Source: Minwuia sp.
Lineage (GTDB): Bacteria; Pseudomonadota; Alphaproteobacteria; Minwuiales; Minwuiaceae
Direction of reading: 5' to 3'
Length of the DNA: 56,950 bases
Assembly: GCA_029213165.1 (NCBI GenBank)
Contig: JARGNO010000021.1
Location: 1 to 56,950, forward strand
A program made the position numbers and the translations under genes. The notes beneath the pieces were generated by a model. It was not told the origin of the DNA, ran no database searches, and worked only from the letters and a program-made list of their open reading frames with translations. This document shows positions 34,565 to 42,486 of the stretch, in pieces; position 1 is the stretch's first letter, and each line of letters begins with the position of its first letter.

Positions 34565-35455
34565 ATGAGCACGGTTCCCGAAGGCATGGACGTCTTTGAT
34601 CGCGCATTGCACCGGCGGCACCGGATGCGGGCAGCGCGGGACTTCGATGATCATGCCTTCCTGTTTCAGGAAGTTGCCACGCGATTGGCAGACCGCCTGC
34701 TGGATGTGGACCGGACCTTCGCACGGGCGCTGGTGGTCGGCGGACGCGGTGGACTTGCGCCGGAACTCGTGGGCGCAGGACGCAAGGTCGAAAGCGCGGT
34801 CACGATGGACCTGGCGGCCGCATTTGCCGCGCCCGGACCGGCGCTGGTCGGCGATGAGGAATTCCTGCCGATTGCCGAAGCGTCGGTCGACCTGGTCTTC
34901 AGCGTGCTGTCGCTGCACTGGGTCAATGACCTGCCCGGGGCGCTGGTACAGCTGCGCCGGGCCCTGAAACCCGACGGACTGCTGCTGGTCGCGATCCTGG
35001 GTGGCGACACACTGTTCGAGTTGCGTCAGTCGCTGATGGAGGCCGAACTGGAGGTGGAGAATGGTGTCAGCCCACGGGTTTCACCGTTTGCCGATATCCG
35101 CGATGCTGGGGCGCTGTTGCAGCGTGCCGGTTTCGCGCTGCCTGTCACGGACAGCGACACGATCACGGTAAGCTATGGCAACCCCTTCCGTCTGCTGCAG
35201 GATCTGCGTGGCATGGGGGAGCAGAACGTGGTGCATCAGCGCCGCCATTCGTTCCTGCGCCGTGAAACCCTGCTGCGGGCGATGACGCTCTATGCGGAGA
35301 AATTCGCCGGTTCCGACGGGCGCGTCCCGGCAACGTTTCAGGTCATCCAGATGACCGGCTGGACTCCTGACGCCTCGCAACAGCAACCCCTGAGGCCAGG
35401 CAGTGCAGCGGCGCGGCTGGCGGAGGCACTGGGTGACAAGGAGACCAAGCTTTGA
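34565..35455 (+). CDS. NDUFAF5-like SAM-dependent methyltransferase
   Basis: A 296-residue class I methyltransferase-like protein matching the mitochondrial complex I assembly factor NDUFAF5 group. The N-terminus DVFDRALHRRHRMRAARDFD is diagnostic. Motif I is altered to ALVVGGRGGLAPEL, then LSLHWVNDLPGALVQLRRAL and LKPDGLLLVAILGG follow, with FRLLQDLRGMGEQNVV near the C-terminus. Human NDUFAF5 hydroxylates an arginine in complex I subunit NDUFS7; a similar role here is plausible. ATG at 34565 or 34586 could be the start; neither has a strong ribosome-binding site. It diverges from comF. Confidence 0.88.
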   Translation: MSTVPEGMDVFDRALHRRHRMRAARDFDDHAFLFQEVATRLADRLLDVDRTFARALVVGGRGGLAPELVGAGRKVESAVTMDLAAAFAAPGPALVGDEEFLPIAEASVDLVFSVLSLHWVNDLPGALVQLRRALKPDGLLLVAILGGDTLFELRQSLMEAELEVENGVSPRVSPFADIRDAGALLQRAGFALPVTDSDTITVSYGNPFRLLQDLRGMGEQNVVHQRRHSFLRRETLLRAMTLYAEKFAGSDGRVPATFQVIQMTGWTPDASQQQPLRPGSAAARLAEALGDKETKL

Positions 35456-35805
35456 ACGTGAAACGGATCGTCGCGAACATCGCGACCGACAGTCCTGATG
35501 ATGCGACAGCGTTCTACGGCGATCTGCTGGGAATGGTGAAGGTCATGGATCAGGGCTGGATCAGCACCTTCGCCACTGCGCATGGTTCAGCGCAACAGGT
35601 CAGCTTCGCAACCGAGGGAGGCTCCGGCACTCAGGTTCCGGACCTGTCGATCGAAGTGGATGATCTGGAGGCTACGCACCAGCGCATGGTCGATGCGGGC
35701 ATGAAGATCGAATATGGCCCTGTCACCGAACCATGGGGCGTCAGGCGGTTCCATGTCCGCGACCCTTTCGGCAGGCTGCTCAACATCCTGTCACACGCCG
35801 ATTGA
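35452..35805 (+). CDS. VOC (glyoxalase/bleomycin-resistance fold) family protein
   Basis: A 117-residue single VOC domain with paired beta-alpha-beta-beta-beta units (ATAFYGDLLGMVKVM, then VDDLEATHQRMVDAG and the terminal FHVRDPFGRLLNIL). A metal-binding Glu or His set is not certain. Function could be a lyase, dioxygenase or binding protein. A TTG start at 35452 overlaps the methyltransferase stop and has AAGGAG eight bases upstream; GTG at 35458 is an alternative with poorer spacing. Confidence 0.83.
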   Translation: MNVKRIVANIATDSPDDATAFYGDLLGMVKVMDQGWISTFATAHGSAQQVSFATEGGSGTQVPDLSIEVDDLEATHQRMVDAGMKIEYGPVTEPWGVRRFHVRDPFGRLLNILSHAD

Positions 35806-35821
35806 GCCAGCGCGCGCGTCG

Positions 35822-36439
35822 TCAGTCGGCGCCCCGCGAATCCAGCCTGACTTCCCGCGCCAGCAGACCCTTCTGACTGCGCTGAACCATCACCCGCAAG
35901 GTTTCTCCGGGCTGCACCACAGTCATACCGACGCGGCGCAGGGTCTCGATGTGAATGAAGACATCCGGCTCATCCTCGCTGATGCTGAGGAAACCGTAGC
36001 CGCGGATGCGATTGAACCACTTGACCGTCGCAACATGCTCCTCCAGCGGAGAATCATCGTTCGCGCCTGACCTGCCCGTCCGGTCTGAAGCGCCTGGATC
36101 CACAGCGGGCCGGTCCCCGACCGCCGCAACAGCGGCATTGCCAGCCTGCATCTGCTGTGGCGTCTGATCAACGGTTTCGCGATTGGCCGGACGAACCTGC
36201 AGCACGGTCTGCGCCTGCAACCCACGCGGTCCTTCCGTGGCCTCGCACCATATTTCCGCCCCTTCATCAATGAAGGAGAGTCCCGCCTTGCGCAGGCATG
36301 ACAGATGCAGGAACACGTCCCGTCCGTCCGATGCCGTGACGAAGCCGTAACCCTTTACGTAATTGAACCACTTGAGGTGACCGCGCACTTCCAACGCAAC
36401 AGCATCTTCCGTGCGGTCACCTGCCTCAATCCCCCACAT
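35822..36439 (-). CDS. Cold-shock protein with two CSD domains
   Basis: A 205-residue protein with two OB-fold cold-shock domains. The first (about residues 18-83) has GHLKWFNYVKGYGFVTASDG and DVFLHLS, and the second (about 135-200) has ATVKWFNRIRGYGFLSI and DVFIHIE. RNP1-like KGYGFV or RGYGFL and RNP2-like VFLH or VFIH motifs are intact in both, so each domain should bind single-stranded RNA or DNA. A Gln/Ala-rich linker joins them. Two-domain CSPs are typical of alphaproteobacteria, where they act as RNA chaperones in stress and stationary phase. It diverges from the antiporter operon. Confidence 0.93.
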   Translation of the reverse strand: MWGIEAGDRTEDAVALEVRGHLKWFNYVKGYGFVTASDGRDVFLHLSCLRKAGLSFIDEGAEIWCEATEGPRGLQAQTVLQVRPANRETVDQTPQQMQAGNAAVAAVGDRPAVDPGASDRTGRSGANDDSPLEEHVATVKWFNRIRGYGFLSISEDEPDVFIHIETLRRVGMTVVQPGETLRVMVQRSQKGLLAREVRLDSRGAD

Positions 36440-36508
36440 CGCGCGTCCATCTGTCTGTTACGCTTTTCTTTCAGGCTAACAGTCCGATGCCGTTGCGACA
36501 AACAATAC

Positions 36509-36551
36509 CGTGATCGCCATCACGCCATGGCTCCGCTGTTGCGTGATCGCC
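36509..36551 (+). repeat. CGTGATCGCC direct repeats upstream of mrpE
   Basis: CGTGATCGCC occurs at 36509-36518 and 36542-36551 (33-base period). The first copy is also the left arm of CGTGAT CGCC ATCACG. They lie in the divergent spacer between the cold-shock gene and mrpE and could be regulator sites, but no consensus is recognised. Confidence 0.4.
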
Positions 36552-36617
36552 CGTCGTCAAGCTAGGTTGCGGCTAACGAAACGTCGGGCCGGTAACAAGA
36601 CGTCAGGAGGGGCATTC

Positions 36618-37133
36618 GTGGGTCGAGCGCTGGGATTGCTGGTCTTTCTGGCCGCGACATGGCTCCTGTTGTCGGGCATCTACGATCATTCCCTGCTCCT
36701 CTGGCTGGGCGCGGCTTCCTGCCTGCTGTGTGTGCTGATCGCCTGGCGCATGGACGTGGTGGATCACGAAGGCACGCCACTGGAACTGGGCTGGCGGATC
36801 ATCGCCTACTGGCCGTGGCTGTTCATCGAGATCGTGAAGGCGAATATCGACGTCATTCGCCGCCTGCTCCGCGCAGATCCGGACATCTCACCCACCCTTG
36901 TCCGCTCCCGGACAATGCAGCGCACGGACCTGGGTCGGGTCATCTATGCCAACTCGATCACCCTGACTCCGGGGACCCTGTCCATCGACATCGATGACGG
37001 CAAGGGCATCCTGGTGCATGCGCTGTCGCTGGAGGGGGCTGAGGGCGTGCTGAGTGATGACATGAACCGGCGCTGTGCCGGGCTGGAGAGTGACCGGCTG
37101 CATCGCCGCGCGCAGGAGGACCAGACGCCATGA
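36618..37133 (+). CDS. mrpE: Mrp-type cation/proton antiporter subunit E
   Basis: A 171-residue MrpE/MnhE-like subunit, with two or three N-terminal membrane helices followed by a cytoplasmic domain. The conserved YWPWLFIEIVKANIDVIRRL and a later ANSITLTPGTLSID are diagnostic. The start is taken as GTG at 36618 because AGGAGGGG precedes it at ideal spacing, whereas the upstream frame extends into non-conserved sequence. It opens the ten-gene antiporter operon and overlaps mrpF by four bases. Confidence 0.92.
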   Translation: MGRALGLLVFLAATWLLLSGIYDHSLLLWLGAASCLLCVLIAWRMDVVDHEGTPLELGWRIIAYWPWLFIEIVKANIDVIRRLLRADPDISPTLVRSRTMQRTDLGRVIYANSITLTPGTLSIDIDDGKGILVHALSLEGAEGVLSDDMNRRCAGLESDRLHRRAQEDQTP

Positions 37134-37405
37134 TCTACGGGGTCGCCGCATTGGGGCTGCTCGTCGCGATGCTGTTCGCCATCATCCGCGCCCTGCTGGG
37201 TCCCACCCTGATGGACCGTGTCATGGCCGCGAACATGTTCGGCACCAAGACCGTGCTGCTGCTGGCCGTTCTCGGCTATCTGGCGGGAAGGCCGGAGTTC
37301 CTGGACCTGGCCCTTGTCTACGCCCTGATGAACTTCATCAGCATCATCGCCGTGCTGAAGTACTTCCGTTATCGCGACCTCGGCCAGTCCCGGGTACGTT
37401 CGTGA
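37130..37405 (+). CDS. mrpF: Mrp-type antiporter subunit F
   Basis: A 91-residue subunit with three membrane helices. Conserved LGPTLMDRVMAANMFGTKTV and YALMNFISIIAVLKYF place it in the MrpF/MnhF family. It stabilises the Mrp membrane arm. It overlaps mrpE by four bases and mrpG by one. Confidence 0.93.
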   Translation: MIYGVAALGLLVAMLFAIIRALLGPTLMDRVMAANMFGTKTVLLLAVLGYLAGRPEFLDLALVYALMNFISIIAVLKYFRYRDLGQSRVRS

Positions 37406-37746
37406 TGGACTGGCCTGTCATCGTATCCGGCGTGCTGGTGATATCCGGCGCATTGCTGACGATTGTCGGTGCTTACGGCACCCTGCGCCTTCCCGACATC
37501 TACACCCGCCTGCACGCGGCCAGCATCACCGACACGCTGGCGACCTTTCTGATTCTGGCTGGACTGGCCGTGCCGTCGCTGGTCGCCGGGGAATGGCTGA
37601 TTGCGGTCAAGCTGTTGTTCGTACTGATATTCCTCTGGTTCACCAGCCCAATTGCTTCCTATTCGATCGGTCACGCGGCTTTCTTCACGGCGCAGAAGCC
37701 AAGGCTGGACCATGACCTCACCGATGGTGAGGGAGGCACGGCATGA
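37405..37746 (+). CDS. mrpG: Mrp-type antiporter subunit G
   Basis: A 113-residue subunit with three membrane helices. GAYGTLRLPDIYTRLHAASI is the MrpG/MnhG signature, followed by LFVLIFLWFTSPIASYSIG. The frame is open from 37075, but the ATG at 37405 overlapping the mrpF stop is the natural start; a GTG at 37402 is just upstream. The C-terminus is hydrophilic. It overlaps the DUF4040 gene by four bases. Confidence 0.93.
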   Translation: MDWPVIVSGVLVISGALLTIVGAYGTLRLPDIYTRLHAASITDTLATFLILAGLAVPSLVAGEWLIAVKLLFVLIFLWFTSPIASYSIGHAAFFTAQKPRLDHDLTDGEGGTA

Positions 37747-38339
37747 GCATCGGAGACTGGGAAGCCCTGATCAATGTCGCCCTGCTGGGTCTGCTGCTGG
37801 TGGTGACCTTTGGCATCATCCGGCTGCGCAACCTGTTTGGCGTCGTGATGCTGGCCGGCATCTACAGCCTGTTGATGGCAATGGTCTTCACCCTGCTGGA
37901 TGCGGTTGATGTGGCGTTCACGGAGGCTGCGGTGGGTGCCGGTGTCTCCACCATCCTGTCGCTGGGCACCCTGGCGCTGATCGACAGCCGACGGGAGAAG
38001 ATCCCCTTCCGGTTCCAGTTCACCCCGTTGCTGGTTGCACTGGTCACCGGCGGTGTCCTGCTGTGGGGCATGCAGGACATGCCCGCCGTCGGCGCGGCGG
38101 ACGCGCCGAACCAGGTGCATGTTGCGCCCTATTACATCCAGCAGACGCCCGTTGATATCGACGTGCCGAATATCGTGACCGCCGTCCTCGCCAGCTATCG
38201 TGGCTTTGATACGCTCGGCGAGGTCACGGTGATCTTCACCGCCGGGATCGGTGTGATGATGCTGCTGTCGTCGATGCCGGTCATCGGGGCACGGCGGCGC
38301 AGAAGGCGCGATGACGACGGACCGGAGGACGACGCCTGA
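37743..38339 (+). CDS. DUF4040/MbhD-E-like antiporter subunit (equivalent of the MrpA C-terminus)
   Basis: A 198-residue membrane protein. The N-terminal part (about residues 10-75) is a DUF4040 unit with LRNLFGVVMLAGIYSLLMAM and AFTEAAVGAGVST, homologous to the C-terminal helices of MrpA and to MbhD. After a soluble stretch (about 100-150), YRGFDTLGEVTVIFTAGIGV matches the MbhE-like last part of MrpA. A basic tail RRRRRR follows. It thus supplies the MrpA C-terminal segment as a separate protein. It overlaps mrpG by four bases and the next gene by one. Confidence 0.9.
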   Translation: MSIGDWEALINVALLGLLLVVTFGIIRLRNLFGVVMLAGIYSLLMAMVFTLLDAVDVAFTEAAVGAGVSTILSLGTLALIDSRREKIPFRFQFTPLLVALVTGGVLLWGMQDMPAVGAADAPNQVHVAPYYIQQTPVDIDVPNIVTAVLASYRGFDTLGEVTVIFTAGIGVMMLLSSMPVIGARRRRRRDDDGPEDDA

Positions 38340-38827
38340 TGATCGAGCATCTGGTCCCGCGCATCCTCGCCAAACTGCTGATACCGTTCATTCTCCTGTT
38401 CGGACTCTATGTCCAGTTCCATGGCGATTTCGGCCCCGGTGGCGGCTTTCAGGCCGGTGTGATCTTTGCCGCCGGCATCATTCTCTACGCGCTGATCTAC
38501 GGCCTCGACCGCGCCCGCAGCGTCGTCACGCCGGGCCTGGTGTCATTTCTGGTCGCACTCGGCCTGCTGATCTATGCCGGTGTCGGCGTTGCCACCATGC
38601 TGCTGGGTGCCGAGTTCCTGAACTATGGCGCACTGGACAGCCATGACCCGGTGCATGGCCAGCATCTTGGAATCCTGATCATCGAATTCGGGGTTGGTAC
38701 GACCGTTGCCGCCGTCATGATCACGATCTTCTACCAGTTCGCCGGACGCCTGAAGATCACACGCGAGCTGGAGGCGGATGACGAGGATGACGCGGATGAG
38801 GAACAGGTCACGGAGTCGCCGCGATGA
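38339..38827 (+). CDS. mrpB: Mrp-type antiporter subunit B (MnhB domain)
   Basis: A 162-residue membrane protein of the MnhB family. The conserved start is RILAKLLIPFILLFGLYVQF, then HGDFGPGGGFQAGVIFAAG and VGVATMLLGAEFLNY. The cytoplasmic C-terminal tail is highly acidic. It corresponds to MrpB and to archaeal MbhF. It starts on the one-base overlap with the DUF4040 gene and overlaps mrpC by four bases. Confidence 0.92.
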   Translation: MIEHLVPRILAKLLIPFILLFGLYVQFHGDFGPGGGFQAGVIFAAGIILYALIYGLDRARSVVTPGLVSFLVALGLLIYAGVGVATMLLGAEFLNYGALDSHDPVHGQHLGILIIEFGVGTTVAAVMITIFYQFAGRLKITRELEADDEDDADEEQVTESPR

Positions 38828-39213
38828 TGGAGTGGCTCGGTCAGTTCAATTACTACGTCTTCGCGATCCTGATGACGGCCGGAATCTATATCGCGATGAG
38901 CCGCGGCAATCTGGTGAAGAAGGTCGTCGGCCTGAACATCTTCCAGGCCAGTGTCTTCCTGCTCTACATCAGTTCCGGCAAGATCTGGGGCGGCACCGCG
39001 CCGATCCTGGGGGATGGTCTGACCCAACCCATTTCCAATCCGCTGCCGCATGTCCTGATCCTGACCGCCATTGTCGTAGGCGTCGCCACGACCTCCATCG
39101 GTCTGGCCCTGATCGTGCGCATCAAGGAAGCCTATGACACCGTCGAGGAAGACGAGATTGCCGAGGCCGAGGCCCTCTACGAGGAAGAACTGATGCGGGC
39201 GGAAGAGGCATGA
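38824..39213 (+). CDS. mrpC: Mrp-type antiporter subunit C (NuoK-like)
   Basis: A 129-residue NuoK-like subunit with three membrane helices. AGIYIAMSRGNLVKKVVGLN and then LPHVLILTAIVVGVATTSI fit the MrpC/NuoK proton-channel family. An acidic cytoplasmic tail (EEDEIAEAEALYEEE) extends past the last helix. It overlaps both neighbours by four bases. Confidence 0.92.
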   Translation: MMEWLGQFNYYVFAILMTAGIYIAMSRGNLVKKVVGLNIFQASVFLLYISSGKIWGGTAPILGDGLTQPISNPLPHVLILTAIVVGVATTSIGLALIVRIKEAYDTVEEDEIAEAEALYEEELMRAEEA

Positions 39214-40721
39214 GCACCGCCGCCAATGCCGGTTTCAGCCTGCTGGCAAACCTGCCCGCCCTGCAGGTCGTGGTGCCGATGGTCGCCGCCCCGATCTGCA
39301 CCTTCCTGCGGTTCCGCAACGGACCCTGGGCCTTTGCCCTGCTGGTCAGCGCCGCCACGTTCTGGATTGCCGCGACACTGCTGATGCAGGTGCTGAGCGG
39401 TGGCGTGATCTCCTACGAGATGGGTGGCTGGGCACCCCCCGTCGGCATCGAATACCGGGTCGACGAGATCAATGCCTTCGTGCTGCTGATCGTCAGCGGC
39501 ATATCGCTGATCGCCCTGCCCTACGCCCTGCGGTCGGTGGAGCGGGAAGTACCGCGCGACAAGCATCACCTGTTCTATGCGGCCTGGCTGTTGTGCCTTT
39601 GCGGAATGCTGGGCATCACCATCACCGGCGATGCCTTCAACATCTTTGTCTTCCTGGAGATTTCCTCCCTCTCCACCTACATGCTGCTCGCCTCCGGTCG
39701 GGATCCACGGGCACTGACTGCCGCGTTCCAGTACCTGGTGCTGGGGACCCTTGGCGCGACTTTCATCCTGATCGGCGTCGGACTGCTGTACATCATGACC
39801 GGCACCCTCAACATCGCCGATCTCGCGGATCGTCTCGGACCGGTCTCCGACACCACTTCCGTCCGGGCCGCCGCCGCATTCCTGACAGTCGGCATCGCAC
39901 TGAAGTTCGCGCTGTTCCCCGCGCATTTCTGGCTGCCGAACGGTTATACCTACAGCCCCAGCGCCGTCGGCGTGTTCCTGTCGGCAACGGCAACCAAGGT
40001 CTCGATCTACGTTCTGTTGCGGTTCCAGTTCACCGTCTTCGGTGACATTCCGGCATTTGCGGAGCTGGATTTCGCGACCCTGCTGCTGCCCTTCGCGGTC
40101 GTGGCGTTCCTTGTCGGTTCGACCGTCGCGATCTTCCAGACAGACCTGAAACGCCTGCTTGCCTGGTCGTCCATCGCGCAGATCGGCTACATGGTCGCCG
40201 GTATCGGTCTTGGCGGTGTCGACGGCCTGACCGCCGGTATCGTGCATCTGTTCAACCATGCGATCACCAAGGCGGCGCTGTTCATGGCCGCAGGCGCGAT
40301 CTTCCTGCGCGTCGGCTCGATGCATATCGACAAGCTGGCCGGGATCGGCAAGACCATGCCACTGACCACGCTGGCCTTCGTGCTGGCGGGCCTCAGCTTG
40401 ATCGGTGTACCGACCACCGTCGGCTTCATATCCAAGTGGTACCTGATCCTGGCGGCACTGCAGCACGGCGCGATCGGCTACGCGATCGCGGCACTTGTGC
40501 TGGCCAGTTCGCTGCTTGCCGTGATCTATGTCTGGCGCATCGTGGAAGTGGCCTATTTCCGTGAACCTGCGACGGACCGGGAGGTCGCGGAAGCCCCACT
40601 GTCGATGCTGCTGCCGCTGTGGGCGCTGACCATCGGCTGCTTCTACTTCGGGCTGGAAACCGGTTACTCCGTTGATATTGCCCGTGCCGCCGCGCAGTCG
40701 CTGCTGGGGATCACGCCATGA
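39210..40721 (+). CDS. mrpD: Mrp-type antiporter subunit D (first antiporter-like subunit)
   Basis: A 503-residue NuoN/MrpD-family subunit with about fourteen membrane helices. The proton-path residues are kept: E150 in FVFLEISSLSTYM, K232 in ALKFALFPAHFWLP (with the following WLPNGYTYSP) and K409 in GFISKWYLIL. It would couple proton and Na+/K+ movement through the membrane. It is the closest of the three to classical MrpD. It overlaps mrpC and the next gene by four bases each. Confidence 0.93.
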   Translation: MSTAANAGFSLLANLPALQVVVPMVAAPICTFLRFRNGPWAFALLVSAATFWIAATLLMQVLSGGVISYEMGGWAPPVGIEYRVDEINAFVLLIVSGISLIALPYALRSVEREVPRDKHHLFYAAWLLCLCGMLGITITGDAFNIFVFLEISSLSTYMLLASGRDPRALTAAFQYLVLGTLGATFILIGVGLLYIMTGTLNIADLADRLGPVSDTTSVRAAAAFLTVGIALKFALFPAHFWLPNGYTYSPSAVGVFLSATATKVSIYVLLRFQFTVFGDIPAFAELDFATLLLPFAVVAFLVGSTVAIFQTDLKRLLAWSSIAQIGYMVAGIGLGGVDGLTAGIVHLFNHAITKAALFMAAGAIFLRVGSMHIDKLAGIGKTMPLTTLAFVLAGLSLIGVPTTVGFISKWYLILAALQHGAIGYAIAALVLASSLLAVIYVWRIVEVAYFREPATDREVAEAPLSMLLPLWALTIGCFYFGLETGYSVDIARAAAQSLLGITP

Positions 40722-42196
40722 GCATCGAGACCCATATCCAGCTTGCCCTGCTGATCCCAATCATCGGACTGGTCGGCATTGTCCTGACCGGGCGCAGTCC
40801 GAACCTGCGGGAGGCGGTGACACTGATCACCGCGACGGCGAACGCGATCAATGTCTGGTCGATCTTTCCCGCGATCCAGGCAGGTGCCCGCCCCTCCGTG
40901 ACCCTGTTCGAACTGCTGCCGGGCCTGACCATCAACTTCACGGTGGAACCGCTGGGGATGATGTTCGCCGCCATCGCATCGACGCTGTGGATCGTCAATT
41001 CGATCTATTCCATCGGCTACATGCGCGGCAACAAGGAGACCAACCAGACCAGGTTCTATGCCTGTTTCGCCCTGTCGATCAGCGCTGCCATCGGCATAGC
41101 CTTCGCGGGCAACCTTCTGACGCTGTTCATCTTCTACGAGATACTGACCCTTTCGACCTATCCGCTGGTCACCCACAAGGGCAATGAGGACGCAAAGCGC
41201 GGTGGCCGGACCTATCTGGGCATCCTGATCGCCACCTCAATCGGCCTGCAACTGCCTGCGATCATCTGGACCTGGAACCTGACCGGGACACTGGACTTCG
41301 TGCCGGGCGGGACCCTGGCAGGCAAGGTACAGGGGCTGTCTGCGGGACTGTTGCTGGCGCTGTACATGTATGGTGTCGGCAAGGCGGCGCTGATGCCGAT
41401 CCACAAGTGGCTGCCGGCGGCCATGGTTGCGCCTACGCCGGTATCCGCACTGCTGCATGCGGTGGCGGTGGTGAAGGCCGGTGTCTTCACCGTCATCAAG
41501 ATCATTGTCTATGTCTTCGGGCTGGAGCTGATCAGCACGGAGAGCGCGACCAACTGGCTGATCTATGTTGCGGCGATCACCCTGACACTGGCCAGCCTGA
41601 TCGCCATGAACCAGGACAACCTGAAGCGGCGACTGGCCTACTCGACCATCAGTCAGCTTTCCTATGTCATCCTGGGCGCGGCACTTGGCACGGCGATGGG
41701 TGTCGTCGGCGGCGGCATGCACATCGCGATGCATGCGGCGGGCAAGATCACCCTGTTCTTCTGCGCCGGCGCGATCTACGTGGCGCTGCACAAGACCGAG
41801 ATATCCGACATGAAGGGCATCGGCCGGATCATGCCGGTGACCATGTTCTGTTTCATGATCGGCGCGCTGTCGGTCATCGGCATTCCGCCACTGGGCGGGT
41901 CATGGTCGAAGTTCCTGCTGATGGTCGGTGCCGCCGACGCGGGATTCCAGTTCATCATCGGTGTGCTGATCCTCAGTTCACTGCTGAATGTCGCCTATCT
42001 GATGCCGATCCCGCTGCGTGGCTTCTTGCTGAAGCCAGCAGGAGCGGGTGACGGGCCGGTGCGGGTTCAGGAGGCTCCTCTGGCCTGTGTGATCGCCATC
42101 TGCATCACGGCGACACTGACATTCGTGCTGTTCTTCCTGGCGCAGGACATCTTCGACTTCCTGCTGCCCATCACCGTTGCGGGAGGGGGCCAATGA
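40718..42196 (+). CDS. Second antiporter-like subunit (NuoM/MrpD-type)
   Basis: A 492-residue proton-antiporter membrane protein. Key residues are E141 in FIFYEILTLSTYPLV, K222 in GVGKAALMPIHKWLP and K398 in GSWSKFLLMVG. The stretch APTPVSALLHAVAVVKAG is closer to NuoM/NuoL than to classical MrpD. About fourteen helices are predicted. It overlaps the preceding subunit by four bases and the small 97-residue gene by four. It may replace the NuoL-like half missing from the split MrpA. Confidence 0.92.
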   Translation: MSIETHIQLALLIPIIGLVGIVLTGRSPNLREAVTLITATANAINVWSIFPAIQAGARPSVTLFELLPGLTINFTVEPLGMMFAAIASTLWIVNSIYSIGYMRGNKETNQTRFYACFALSISAAIGIAFAGNLLTLFIFYEILTLSTYPLVTHKGNEDAKRGGRTYLGILIATSIGLQLPAIIWTWNLTGTLDFVPGGTLAGKVQGLSAGLLLALYMYGVGKAALMPIHKWLPAAMVAPTPVSALLHAVAVVKAGVFTVIKIIVYVFGLELISTESATNWLIYVAAITLTLASLIAMNQDNLKRRLAYSTISQLSYVILGAALGTAMGVVGGGMHIAMHAAGKITLFFCAGAIYVALHKTEISDMKGIGRIMPVTMFCFMIGALSVIGIPPLGGSWSKFLLMVGAADAGFQFIIGVLILSSLLNVAYLMPIPLRGFLLKPAGAGDGPVRVQEAPLACVIAICITATLTFVLFFLAQDIFDFLLPITVAGGGQ

Positions 42197-42486
42197 GCGC
42201 GTCACCCGAATTTCGTGAACCGGAGAGATACGCCCTCGACCGCCCGGCGGTGGTGCGGCGCATCTATCACGTGCTGATCGTCGTCTGCGTGCTGCTGGGG
42301 CTGGCGGATGTCGCGGACCTGATCTGGCACATCTATCACAAGCACGGAATCTATGACGTCGAGTACCTGCCCAACTTCTACGGGTTCTACGGCCTGCTGG
42401 GCTGCATCTTCCTGGTGCTGTCGGCAAAGCAACTGCGCAAGGTCGTGATGCGGGACGAGGATTATTACGACGATGATGTGGACTGA
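42193..42486 (+). CDS. Small conserved-position membrane protein of the antiporter operon (unknown)
   Basis: A 97-residue protein that I cannot assign to a family. It has a basic N-terminus (RPAVVRRIYH), two predicted membrane helices (about 27-45 and 65-82), a soluble loop with HIYHKHGIYDVEYLPN and an acidic tail (RDEDYYDDDVD). It is completely embedded between two antiporter-like subunits, overlapping one by four bases and the next by 14. An accessory subunit of the complex is the simplest reading. Confidence 0.8.
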   Translation: MSASPEFREPERYALDRPAVVRRIYHVLIVVCVLLGLADVADLIWHIYHKHGIYDVEYLPNFYGFYGLLGCIFLVLSAKQLRKVVMRDEDYYDDDVD

